Both the position numbers and the translations under genes were made by a program. DNA of 64,000 nucleotides from Flammeovirga sp. SJP92 (lineage in GTDB: Bacteria; Bacteroidota; Bacteroidia; Cytophagales; Flammeovirgaceae), in the NCBI RefSeq assembly GCF_001583495.1, contig NZ_LQAQ01000015.1:1-64000 (forward strand). The letters run 5' to 3'. Shown here one piece after another: positions 54,540 to 63,000 of this stretch (position 1 is its first letter; each line of letters begins with the position of its first letter). Under the pieces are notes generated by a model. That model was not told the origin of the DNA. It saw only the letters and a program-made list of their open reading frames with translations, and made no database searches.

Positions 54540-55436
54540 ATGGGACATCAACACCACCATCACTCTCATGGCCAACATCATGATTCTACAAAAAATATCG
54601 GCTGGGCATTTTTTCTTAATCTGGCCTTCACAATTTTTGAATTCATTGGAGGATTTTATACCAATTCCATTGCCATACTTTCTGATGCTGTACATGATTT
54701 AGGTGACACTATAGCAATTGGTGCGGGTTATTTCTTTGAGAAATATTCTAATAAAAAAGAAAACACCACTTATACTTATGGCTATAGACGTTATTCCACA
54801 TTATCAGCTATTATTAATATCATTGTTCTGACTTCAGGTTCCATCCTTATTATAGTTAATACAATTCCCCGTTTAATTCAACCTGAAGAAGTCCATTCTG
54901 AAGGAATGCTTTTGATGGCTTTTATTGGTGTAGCGGTCAATGGCATGGCCGTTTTCAAGTTGTTTGGAAATAAAAACTCAGCCAATCAAAGAGTTATGAT
55001 GCTTCACTTGATGGAAGACACAATGGGATGGGTTGCTGTATTGATTGGTGCTTTGGTGATGAATTTCTATGACCTTCCTATTATTGACCCTCTACTATCA
55101 CTCGGCATCGCCTCTTTTATATTATATAATGCCATTAAAAACCTGATTGGCATTCTCCCTATTTTCCTTCAGGCTGCACCCCATAATATCAACCAAGAGG
55201 AAATCATCGATGATTTGAAGAAAATCAGTAATGTTGAAGATGCTCATGACCTTCATTTATGGTCATTGGATGGGGAATTTAACATCATGAGCCTTCATTT
55301 AGTAGTGGAGAATTCTACAGATATGTGCCGATGTGCTGAAATAAAGAAAGAGGTGAGAGAAATTATCAAGAAAGATAAGATCAAACATATTACCATAGAG
55401 ATTGAGCGTTTGGAAGAAGAATGCCTTGAAGGATAA
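54540..55436 (+). CDS. Cation diffusion facilitator (zinc/cobalt exporter)
   Basis: This 298-residue CDF protein has a His-rich N-terminus (MGHQHHHHSHGQHH) likely to bind Zn(II), six membrane helices (about 20-205) with DAVHDLGDT in TM2 and HLMEDTMGW in TM5 providing the transport-site Asp/His residues, and a C-terminal cytoplasmic domain (about 210-298) with DLHLWSLDGEFN. CzcD/ZitB relatives export zinc, and sometimes cobalt or cadmium, against a proton gradient. It is transcribed divergently from focA. Confidence 0.93.
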   Translation: MGHQHHHHSHGQHHDSTKNIGWAFFLNLAFTIFEFIGGFYTNSIAILSDAVHDLGDTIAIGAGYFFEKYSNKKENTTYTYGYRRYSTLSAIINIIVLTSGSILIIVNTIPRLIQPEEVHSEGMLLMAFIGVAVNGMAVFKLFGNKNSANQRVMMLHLMEDTMGWVAVLIGALVMNFYDLPIIDPLLSLGIASFILYNAIKNLIGILPIFLQAAPHNINQEEIIDDLKKISNVEDAHDLHLWSLDGEFNIMSLHLVVENSTDMCRCAEIKKEVREIIKKDKIKHITIEIERLEEECLEG

Positions 55437-55472
55437 ATGATAGGTGGTAATTAGTGTTGATACCTATTTATG

Positions 55473-57131
55473 TTATTTCCTTGGTTTATTTCTAAATAAG
55501 TCTTTGAATACATCAATGGTCAATGCTAAACCTAAAATACCGGCGATCACGTAACCTGCAATTGCAAATTTATTAATGAAAGTGGCATTCTCAGCTACTG
55601 CCATTGATGATGATGCTATTAATAAGCAACCGATAATAATACCGATGGTCAATTTATTAATTCCATTTCTAAATGAATCCAATATGGGTTGGGTTTCTTC
55701 CAAAGTAATCATCACATCAATCTTCCCTTTTTTAATGAGAGCGATGATTTCTTTTATATCAGCCGGAAAGTTTTTAAAGTCTCGAATTCCATACACCAAA
55801 TCAAGCAACAATTCTCTTTGCCCTTTGGAAGTGAGAAAGTGCATTTGATATTTTAATATAAATGGCTTGATCTCCTTTAGAAGATTCATTTTGGGATTAA
55901 TTTCCAATGCAGTGCCTAGCACAAGTGCCAAGGCTTTAGCTAAAGTGACAAAATAATTAGGAAGTTTGATATTATAGCCAAACATAATTGTCATCACTTT
56001 CTCCGTAAAACTTGCCCATGGAATGGTGCTGACATCTTGATCCAAAAACTGAAACAGATCATGTAATTGGTATTGAAGGTTTTTTCTATTCTCCTTCGTA
56101 ATCTCATGTGTTAGAGCTATTCTTTTGATGGAATGAATCACCCTATCTGTATTTTTAGAAAGAAATGCCTCTAAGAACTCACCAATTACTGTGGTATCTT
56201 CTTTTAATAAATGCCCCACAATACCAAAGTCAATAAAACATAGTTTTAGATCTTTTGTTATGAAAATATTTCCTGGGTGGGGGTCCGCATGATAGAAACC
56301 ATATTCAATAATCTGCTGAAAAAATGATTTCACTAAGTTTCTACTGATCACCTCTTTTTGCTGTTCGGTGGCAGTCATGATGAAATCATTCATCTTTTTA
56401 CCATTGGCAAACTCCATACACAAGATTTTGTTCGTGCATAGTTCTTTGATTACCTTGGGTGCAGTGGTTGTCTTAGAATGTTTAAAGTAAGTATAGAACT
56501 GTTCTTGATTTCTTTTCTCTATAGAATAGTTTAATTCATTTTTTAAAGTAATCTCAAACTCGTCAAATAGACGAAGGGGATCCATTTTCGCAATATTCTT
56601 ACTTGACCGAGTAACAATTCTCAAAATAGAGCGGATAATTCTCAGGTCTTCACTGACTGTTGCACTAGCAGAGGGTTTTCTTACTTTTAATACTAAGGGT
56701 TTGTTATCTCTTTCTACAGCATAAGTTTGACCGATAGATGCTATTCCTAATGGTTTATCATTTATCTTAGTAAAAGTTGCCAACTCGTCTTCTCCCAACT
56801 CCTCTTTGATCACCTCTTCAACTTCAAAAGAATCATCCTCTTTTACTTCATCTTGCAACTTTTTGAGTTCTTTAATATATTCTATAGGAAGCAAGTCTGC
56901 ACGGTTGCTCAACATTTGTCCCAGCTTAATAAAAGTCGGTCCCAGTTCTTCTATTGCCAATCGAAATCTCACTTCAATAGGTTCTCTTGATATTTCAAGA
57001 TGTTTATCTAAAATCTTATTGGGTATAAGATGGGAAATACTGGAATTGACCAACCAACTCTGAAAACCATACTTCACCATGACTTGTACAATTTCTATAT
57101 ATCGATTGGAATAGGTTGTTTTCGTTTGCAT
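55473..57131 (-). CDS. AarF/ABC1/UbiB kinase-like protein
   Basis: This 552-residue atypical kinase of the UbiB/ABC1 family has the KxGQ-type motif in FIKLGQMLSNRADLLP, the ATP-binding Lys in LVLKVRKP, the catalytic-loop equivalent HADPHPGNIF and metal-binding CIDFGIVG. Two C-terminal hydrophobic segments (about 485-540) anchor it in the membrane. In other bacteria UbiB proteins help isoprenoid quinone biosynthesis or lipid handling; in Bacteroidota the quinone is menaquinone, so the role is less clear. It converges on the CDF gene with a 36-base gap. Confidence 0.9.
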   Translation of the reverse strand: MQTKTTYSNRYIEIVQVMVKYGFQSWLVNSSISHLIPNKILDKHLEISREPIEVRFRLAIEELGPTFIKLGQMLSNRADLLPIEYIKELKKLQDEVKEDDSFEVEEVIKEELGEDELATFTKINDKPLGIASIGQTYAVERDNKPLVLKVRKPSASATVSEDLRIIRSILRIVTRSSKNIAKMDPLRLFDEFEITLKNELNYSIEKRNQEQFYTYFKHSKTTTAPKVIKELCTNKILCMEFANGKKMNDFIMTATEQQKEVISRNLVKSFFQQIIEYGFYHADPHPGNIFITKDLKLCFIDFGIVGHLLKEDTTVIGEFLEAFLSKNTDRVIHSIKRIALTHEITKENRKNLQYQLHDLFQFLDQDVSTIPWASFTEKVMTIMFGYNIKLPNYFVTLAKALALVLGTALEINPKMNLLKEIKPFILKYQMHFLTSKGQRELLLDLVYGIRDFKNFPADIKEIIALIKKGKIDVMITLEETQPILDSFRNGINKLTIGIIIGCLLIASSSMAVAENATFINKFAIAGYVIAGILGLALTIDVFKDLFRNKPRK

Positions 57132-57240
57132 TTATACATTTTTAATTGATGTGCAAAATAAAAAGATCTGACTTTTGAACTCCTTTTATGAAGTTAAGTT
57201 ATTTCTTAGAGAATTCATTGATTTTGTGAAAAGGGCATAT

Positions 57241-57277
57241 AAAAAACGAATCAATAAGAAAATCCTATTGATTCGTT
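57241..57277 (-). terminator. Terminator-like hairpin without a clear gene
   Basis: AACGAATCAATA (57245-57256) pairs perfectly with TATTGATTCGTT (57266-57277), a 12-bp stem followed by six T on the minus strand. Confidence 0.6.
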
Positions 57278-57439
57278 CATGAAAACTAAATAAATGCTTA
57301 TTGATAAGTTATATCAATTGTTAATCTGAGTTTATATACTACATAATTCTTTATTACCTCTGTAGTTAATATGTTAAAAACTGTCTATTTGAAATCTTTA
57401 TCCTCGTGTATTATCTAACGGTGTTTACCAACACATAAT

Positions 57440-57468
57440 AGACGTTATTTTACTGAAACGTCTTTTTT
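57440..57468 (+). terminator. Terminator-like hairpin on the plus strand without a clear gene
   Basis: AGACGTT (57440-57446) pairs with AACGTCT (57457-57463), followed by T6. No plus-strand gene ends here. Confidence 0.5.
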
Positions 57469-57495
57469 ATGGAGTGAAACCTCCTATCTAGAGCA

Positions 57496-57532
57496 CAAAA
57501 AAAGCTACTCCTTATTAATAAGAAGTAGCTCT
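57496..57532 (-). terminator. Intrinsic terminator of the DUF3127 gene
   Basis: AGCTACT (57503-57509) pairs with AGTAGCT (57524-57530), with additional AT pairs inside, and is followed by seven T on the minus strand. Confidence 0.82.
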
Positions 57533-57559
57533 GAAATACATTGATATAAAATGTATTTA

Positions 57560-57973
57560 CTAGAATGGCAAATCACCATCAATATCATCTCCTCCTACTG
57601 GTGGTGGCGGAGGTGGAGGTGTGTTTGTTTGTGCTGGAGCAGGTGAACCGTAAGTAGGTTGTTGCTGTTGTGGTGCAGCAGCAGGTTGAGCCTGAGATGC
57701 TGGGTTAATTCTCCATGCTTCAAGGTTTGTGAAATAAATTGTTTCACCACCTTTGTCAAAAGGTCTACCTTTTAAATCAAATGTAACAGCAATATCATCA
57801 CCCTCATTATAGCTATCCAATAAATTACAACGGTCTTGTGTTGCTTGGAACTTAATGTATTGTGGGTAGCTTCCTTCCTGAATCAAAAGAACGAAATCTC
57901 TTTTCTTGAAAGTGGCTGTCACTTGTGCTGTATCCATGATCTTTTCGATCTTGCCTACTACTTCAAATGCCAT
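57560..57973 (-). CDS. DUF3127 OB-fold protein with SSB-like acidic tail
   Basis: This 137-residue cytoplasmic protein has an N-terminal domain (about 1-90: MAFEVVGKIEKIMDTAQVTA, FKKRDFVLLIQEGSYPQYI, LDSYNEGDDIAVTFDLKGR) that matches DUF3127, an OB-fold family related to single-stranded DNA-binding proteins. A disordered linker rich in Gln, Pro and Ala follows. The C-terminus DDIDGDLPF is very like the SSB tip that recruits replication and repair proteins. The role is unknown; binding nucleic acid and SSB partners is plausible from these features. Confidence 0.88.
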   Translation of the reverse strand: MAFEVVGKIEKIMDTAQVTATFKKRDFVLLIQEGSYPQYIKFQATQDRCNLLDSYNEGDDIAVTFDLKGRPFDKGGETIYFTNLEAWRINPASQAQPAAAPQQQQPTYGSPAPAQTNTPPPPPPPVGGDDIDGDLPF

Positions 57974-58159
57974 ATTTATAAATTTTTCTTTATTCTTGTT
58001 TCCAATAAAACACGAAGCTACGAAAGGTTATTTACTTTTTTATACAATTCCTTCAAATATTCCTTACATTTTCTAAATAATCTGAGTCCTTATACTTTTA
58101 ATAAGATTTTGATAATGTAACTTTAGATTATCTAGAAAGAATCTAACCATAAACACATC

Positions 58160-59320
58160 ATGAACACTGACTTTTATGCTATTGAGGACTTGCTATCTGA
58201 AGATCAAGTTCTTGTTCAAAATTCAACATCAGACTTCATTCAGAAAAATGTTAAACCTATTATAGAGGAATACGCTCAAAAAGCTGAATTTCCACAGCAC
58301 CTTGTATCACAATTTGGAGAAATGGGACTCTTCGGCCCTGCCATTCCTGTAGAATATGGTGGTGGTGGAATGGATTACATTTCTTATGGCCTTATCATGC
58401 AGGAGGTGGAGAAAGGGGATTCTGGTCTTCGCTCTATGGCTTCTGTTCAAAGCTCATTAGTAATGTTTCCTATTTATGAGTTTGGTTCTGAAGCACAGAA
58501 AAATAAATTTTTACCCAAACTTGCCACGGGTGAATATTTAGGCTGTTTTGGATTAACGGAGCCTAATCATGGTTCTAACCCTTCTGGTATGGAAACCACT
58601 TTAAAAAAGGAAGGGGATCATTATATTTTAAATGGTGCCAAAATGTGGATTACCAACTCTCCTGTTGCTGATATTGCTGTGGTTTGGGCTAAAAATGAGG
58701 AAGGAAGAGTAAAAGGTGTGATCGTAGAAAAAGGGATGAAAGGGTTTACTGCTCCTGAAATTCATAACAAGTGGTCATTGAGAGCAAGTATAACAGGAGA
58801 ACTCGTTTTTGACAACGTGATCATTCCTAAGGAAAACATTTTACCTTTAAAAGATGGCTTGGGAGCTCCTTTAAAATGTTTGGATAATGCACGTTACGGT
58901 ATTGCTTGGGGAGCTATCGGTGCGGCCATTGATTGTTATGAAACAGCTAAGAATTATTCTTTGGAAAGAATACAATTTGATCAGCCGATTGGTGGTTTTC
59001 AATTGACACAGAAAAAGCTTTCGGAGATGTTAACAGAAATCACAAAGGCACAATTGTTAGCTTTGAGGCTTGGACAGCTCAAAAATGCCGGAAAAGCAAC
59101 CACAGCACAAATCTCTATGGCTAAACGTAATAATGTGGAAATGGCATTAAAAATTGCAAGAGAAGCGAGACAGATTTTGGGCGGAATGGGCATCACAGGT
59201 GATTATCCTATCATGCGACATATGATGAATTTGGAATCTGTGATCACCTATGAAGGCACACATGACATACATTTATTAATTTTGGGAGCTGAAATAACAG
59301 GTATACCAAGTTTCAAATAA
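58160..59320 (+). CDS. Acyl-CoA dehydrogenase, probable glutaryl-CoA dehydrogenase
   Basis: This 386-residue FAD enzyme has motifs of glutaryl-CoA dehydrogenase: GDSGLRSMASVQSSLVM (Arg91, the substrate-carboxylate Arg in human GCDH), FGLTEPNHGSNPSGMETT, MWITNSPVADI, and the catalytic base Glu365 in YEGTHDIH. In GCDH the enzyme oxidises and decarboxylates glutaryl-CoA to crotonyl-CoA during lysine and tryptophan breakdown. The specificity is inferred from motif similarity, not proven. It is 5 bases from the pseudouridine synthase gene. Confidence 0.88.
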   Translation: MNTDFYAIEDLLSEDQVLVQNSTSDFIQKNVKPIIEEYAQKAEFPQHLVSQFGEMGLFGPAIPVEYGGGGMDYISYGLIMQEVEKGDSGLRSMASVQSSLVMFPIYEFGSEAQKNKFLPKLATGEYLGCFGLTEPNHGSNPSGMETTLKKEGDHYILNGAKMWITNSPVADIAVVWAKNEEGRVKGVIVEKGMKGFTAPEIHNKWSLRASITGELVFDNVIIPKENILPLKDGLGAPLKCLDNARYGIAWGAIGAAIDCYETAKNYSLERIQFDQPIGGFQLTQKKLSEMLTEITKAQLLALRLGQLKNAGKATTAQISMAKRNNVEMALKIAREARQILGGMGITGDYPIMRHMMNLESVITYEGTHDIHLLILGAEITGIPSFK

Positions 59321-59325
59321 TTTAT

Positions 59326-60015
59326 ATGCAACAATACAGGTACTTTATCATTAATAAACCCTATGGGGTACTTCCACAGTTTTCTGATCAGGATGGAAGG
59401 AAAACATTGAAATCTTTAGGGAACTTCCCTTCTGATGTTTACCCAGTGGGGCGACTTGACTTAGACAGTGAAGGTCTATTGATCATCACTAATGATAAAG
59501 CCCTCAACCACCGTTTGCTTCACCCTAAGTTTGAACATCACAAAACTTATTTAGTTCAGGTGGATGGAGATATTACGGAAGAAGCGATTCAGAAATTAAA
59601 AAGAGGCACTGAAATTAATGTCAACAAACAACAGTACAAAACATTGCCAGCACAATGTAAAAAGGTTGAAAAACCTAAAAACCTTGAAGAGCGTGATCCT
59701 CCTGTTCGTTTCAGAAAGAATATCCCAACCTCTTTTATTGAATTAACCATTCATGAGGGAAAAAACAGACAAGTAAGGAAAATGACAGCTTCTGTTGGTT
59801 TTCCTACTTTAAGATTAAAAAGAATCAGTATTCAAAATCTCAGAATTGAAAAGCTTCCAATAGGTGGTATCATTGAATTAAAAAGAAGTGAGTTGTTGCC
59901 TTTATTGAAAATAAAAAATGAAGATTTAACTCCTCCTGCAAAGAAAAAAACATTTCAAAAAAACAGTTCTTATAAAACAAGAATGAGGACTGGAGGAATG
60001 AGGAGAAAAAAATAA
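59326..60015 (+). CDS. 23S rRNA pseudouridine synthase, RluE-like
   Basis: This 229-residue member of the RsuA/RluE group modifies a uridine in 23S rRNA. The N-terminus has the RluE-type motif NKPYGVLPQFSDQDGRKTLK, and the catalytic Asp lies in VGRLDLDSEGLLIITND. The C-terminal region has TSFIELTIHEGKNRQVRKMT, followed by a basic tail (KKKTFQKN, GGMRRKK) that is longer than in E. coli RluE. There is no S4 domain, as in RluE. The exact target (U2457 in E. coli) is inferred by family. Confidence 0.9.
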   Translation: MQQYRYFIINKPYGVLPQFSDQDGRKTLKSLGNFPSDVYPVGRLDLDSEGLLIITNDKALNHRLLHPKFEHHKTYLVQVDGDITEEAIQKLKRGTEINVNKQQYKTLPAQCKKVEKPKNLEERDPPVRFRKNIPTSFIELTIHEGKNRQVRKMTASVGFPTLRLKRISIQNLRIEKLPIGGIIELKRSELLPLLKIKNEDLTPPAKKKTFQKNSSYKTRMRTGGMRRKK

Positions 60016-60016
60016 G

Positions 60017-60055
60017 AAAAGGCCTCTCAAACGAAAATTTGAGAGGCCTTATTAT
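60017..60055. terminator. Bidirectional terminator between the RluE-like gene and the giant repeat protein gene
   Basis: GGCCTCTCAAA (60021-60031) pairs with TTTGAGAGGCC (60038-60048), flanked by A and T runs, so it serves both converging genes. Confidence 0.88.
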
Positions 60056-60069
60056 TTATAAGATGAAAT

Positions 60070-63000
60070 CTATTTAGAAACAACAAACCTTAAAGTTTGA
60101 GGGAGGTATTTACCATCTTTCATGTTTCTGATGAGATAAACTCCCGAGGCTAGATTTTCAACATCCACTGAATATCTATTTCCGGAGAAAGTACCCTCTT
60201 TGACTTTTTGTCCGTTGATATTTGAAATTTCCCAATTTCCATCTTTTATGAATTCAGTAGTAGAAACCTGTATTCTTGAACTTGACGGATTAGGGTAAAC
60301 GTTCCATTCTAATTCTGTGGCTAAGTCTGTACTATTGATTGGTCCTGATGATAATAAATCAGGATCAATCTGGTAAGACATTGCCTGGAATATCTCTTTT
60401 GAAACGTTGTCCTGAACAAACACGACTAATTCAACATTTTCTGTGTCATAAACACTTGTATTGGCCCAGTCTACAAACACCGTTTCTGAACTTCCGACAT
60501 TCCATGATCTTCCAAAGAAACTGGTTCCCTCTGCACCTGGTGCAGGACTCATTGACTTCATCACATTCAAGTGTTCACTGATATCGTTTGTGATTTCAAT
60601 ACCTGTGATGGACTTTTCTATGGTTACAATGTGTAATAGAATTTCAGAATCCGATGCATCAAAGGTTCCATGAGATGTAAGCGTCACTCCTATTTGACCA
60701 GTACTACTAATGGCATCTAAATTCAAGTCTATACTGAATTCAGGGTCAAGTAACGTTCTCTTATAAACAAGATTTTCAAAATCTGCTAAGAAATCATCTG
60801 TATGCTCTTGGAAAGTATTACCGTCCACAATTGTTCTTGGTGCATTTGTCACTCCGTAGAAGAACTTTCTACCACTAGAGGCCTCTTGATTGTCTTTATT
60901 AAGATCATCACTAAATCCTTCCAGATAAATATGATAATTCACACTCAATACATCCGACTCCATCGTTGCAAGGTAATCGCCCAATGATGACATTGCTCTA
61001 TTACTTGCCTCTTGTGCCGCATTGGTCATAGACTCTATCAATACAACTTTCTGCCTGTTTCCTATAAAGAAATTGTCAATCACCAACCCTTCATATTCTT
61101 GTGCCGAGTTGGATTTGAAAGCAAAACGCAAGCGCAAGTGTTGCTCCCCTATAAAATCATCCAACTGATGCCTTACAGAGATATATTCACCGTCTTCAGA
61201 CCCAAAAGTAGTGTTGGTTCCAGTCCAACCTTTAGATAAAGTATTGGTTCCATAAATTTGATCTCCAGGGTCTGCAAGAATAGACTGGCTGTTATACCAG
61301 TAAATCGGATCATCCATATCCCCCAATAGATACCACGTTTGTCCAGAATCTAATGAATATTGAAGAATCGCACCATCAATACCATTTTCAATATCAATTT
61401 TCATATCAAAAGAAAGCATAGGTTTTGTCAAACCAGAGATATCAAATGAAGGCAGATTAAGGAATGATTCCTCATTTTCAAAGTAAGTAGAATCCAAATT
61501 GGTTACCCATGCATTATTTGTTGAGCTGAAATTGGTTGTTACTGGTATTCCATATTCCCAACTGATATTGGTATTATGAGAAGTTGCCTTCCAATTACCA
61601 TCCCCTAAATCAAAATTCTGGAAATAGGAATCATTTTCTGTCAGCAGTACGGGGTGAGGTAATACATACACCTCTTGCTGAAGGATATTTGAACAACCTT
61701 TCTTCGTTTTCACTTCATAAGTAACAGTATAAGATCCCACTTCAGTGTATTGGTGTTTTGGATTAATCGAAGTAGAAGAAGTACCATCTCCAAAATCCCA
61801 ATACCTATATTCAATTGAATCTTTATCTACAATCACCAAATGCTCTTCAAAAATCATTTCACTACCAAACTCTGAAACCGACCAATCAAAAGAAACCTGA
61901 GGAGGTGAATTGATAAATATGGTCTTCTCATAACTTATTTCACTACAGTTCTGGTTAGTGATTACTGTAAGTGTAACGTCATGAAATCCTGTTTCAGAAT
62001 AAGTATGAGTATACTGAGCGGCTTCTTCTGCACTGTATAACGTAATACCGCCTTCATTATCGCCGAAGTTGTATCTCCATTCTAGAATTTCTGTGAGGTT
62101 ATCATCTTCAGAAATAATTGTTTCATCAAAGAACGTCACCTCTTTTGAATCACAAAGTATTGTCTCTGAGAAATTCACTTTCGGTGCGTCTACAATTGTA
62201 AAACTGATCAATAACGAATCAACACAATTGTTCTCGTTTGTTACAGTATAATTCAATGTATGATTACCTAAAGGTGAATTGGCCAATAGTATCTCTTGGT
62301 TATTTCTAATTACTACACCAGTTGATGAAGTCAGCGTACCGTTTGAAGGTAATGCCTGTACAACTGGGCTTGCATCCGTCTTACAAAACACCTCACCATC
62401 TGTGATACCTAACAAACTGATCACTGGTAAAGGATTTACATTAACAGTAATTCTAGTTGCGGCACTTTCACAGTTGTTTCTAGTATAAGTAACATAATAG
62501 TCTTCCGAAAGAATAGAAGTTGTTACATTTTCCATTGTTGGTGTAAACTCACTCTCTGATGAAAGTAAAGTGTTTAAATCTTCATCAGCATACCACTTCA
62601 GATTATCCGATTGCCCTAATACTAATATTGGTTGGAAAATATCTCCTGAACAGTAATTAATTACATTATCACCGACAATACTTGGTGCACTTGGTGTATT
62701 ATAAACAATAATATTTACCGTTTGATAATCACTTTCACAACCATTTAGAGTTTCTGTATAATAGTAATTAACCGTGATATCTTCCGTTACATTAGTATCA
62801 TCTTGAGGTGTATAAGTATTACCTGTACCCACTTCATTAGTTAGATCTGAATCACTATACCATTTGATATTTACACCATCTTCCACTTTGATTGGCTGTA
62901 AAATAGCTCCAGAACAATATTCAAAAGTGTTTTGTGATAAAGTCGGTGCAAGTGTTTCCTTGTAAAGTGTAATGGTTACTTTTTCAGGTGCACTTTCACA

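Larger units (their letters stand above)
57132..57559. other. Intergenic region with two unassigned terminator-like hairpins
   Basis: 428 bases contain the DUF3127 terminator (57496-57532), a minus-strand terminator at 57241-57277 and a plus-strand terminator at 57440-57468, which no known gene explains. I find no ORF and no consensus promoter. It may hold a small RNA, but only hairpin evidence supports this. Confidence 0.4.
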
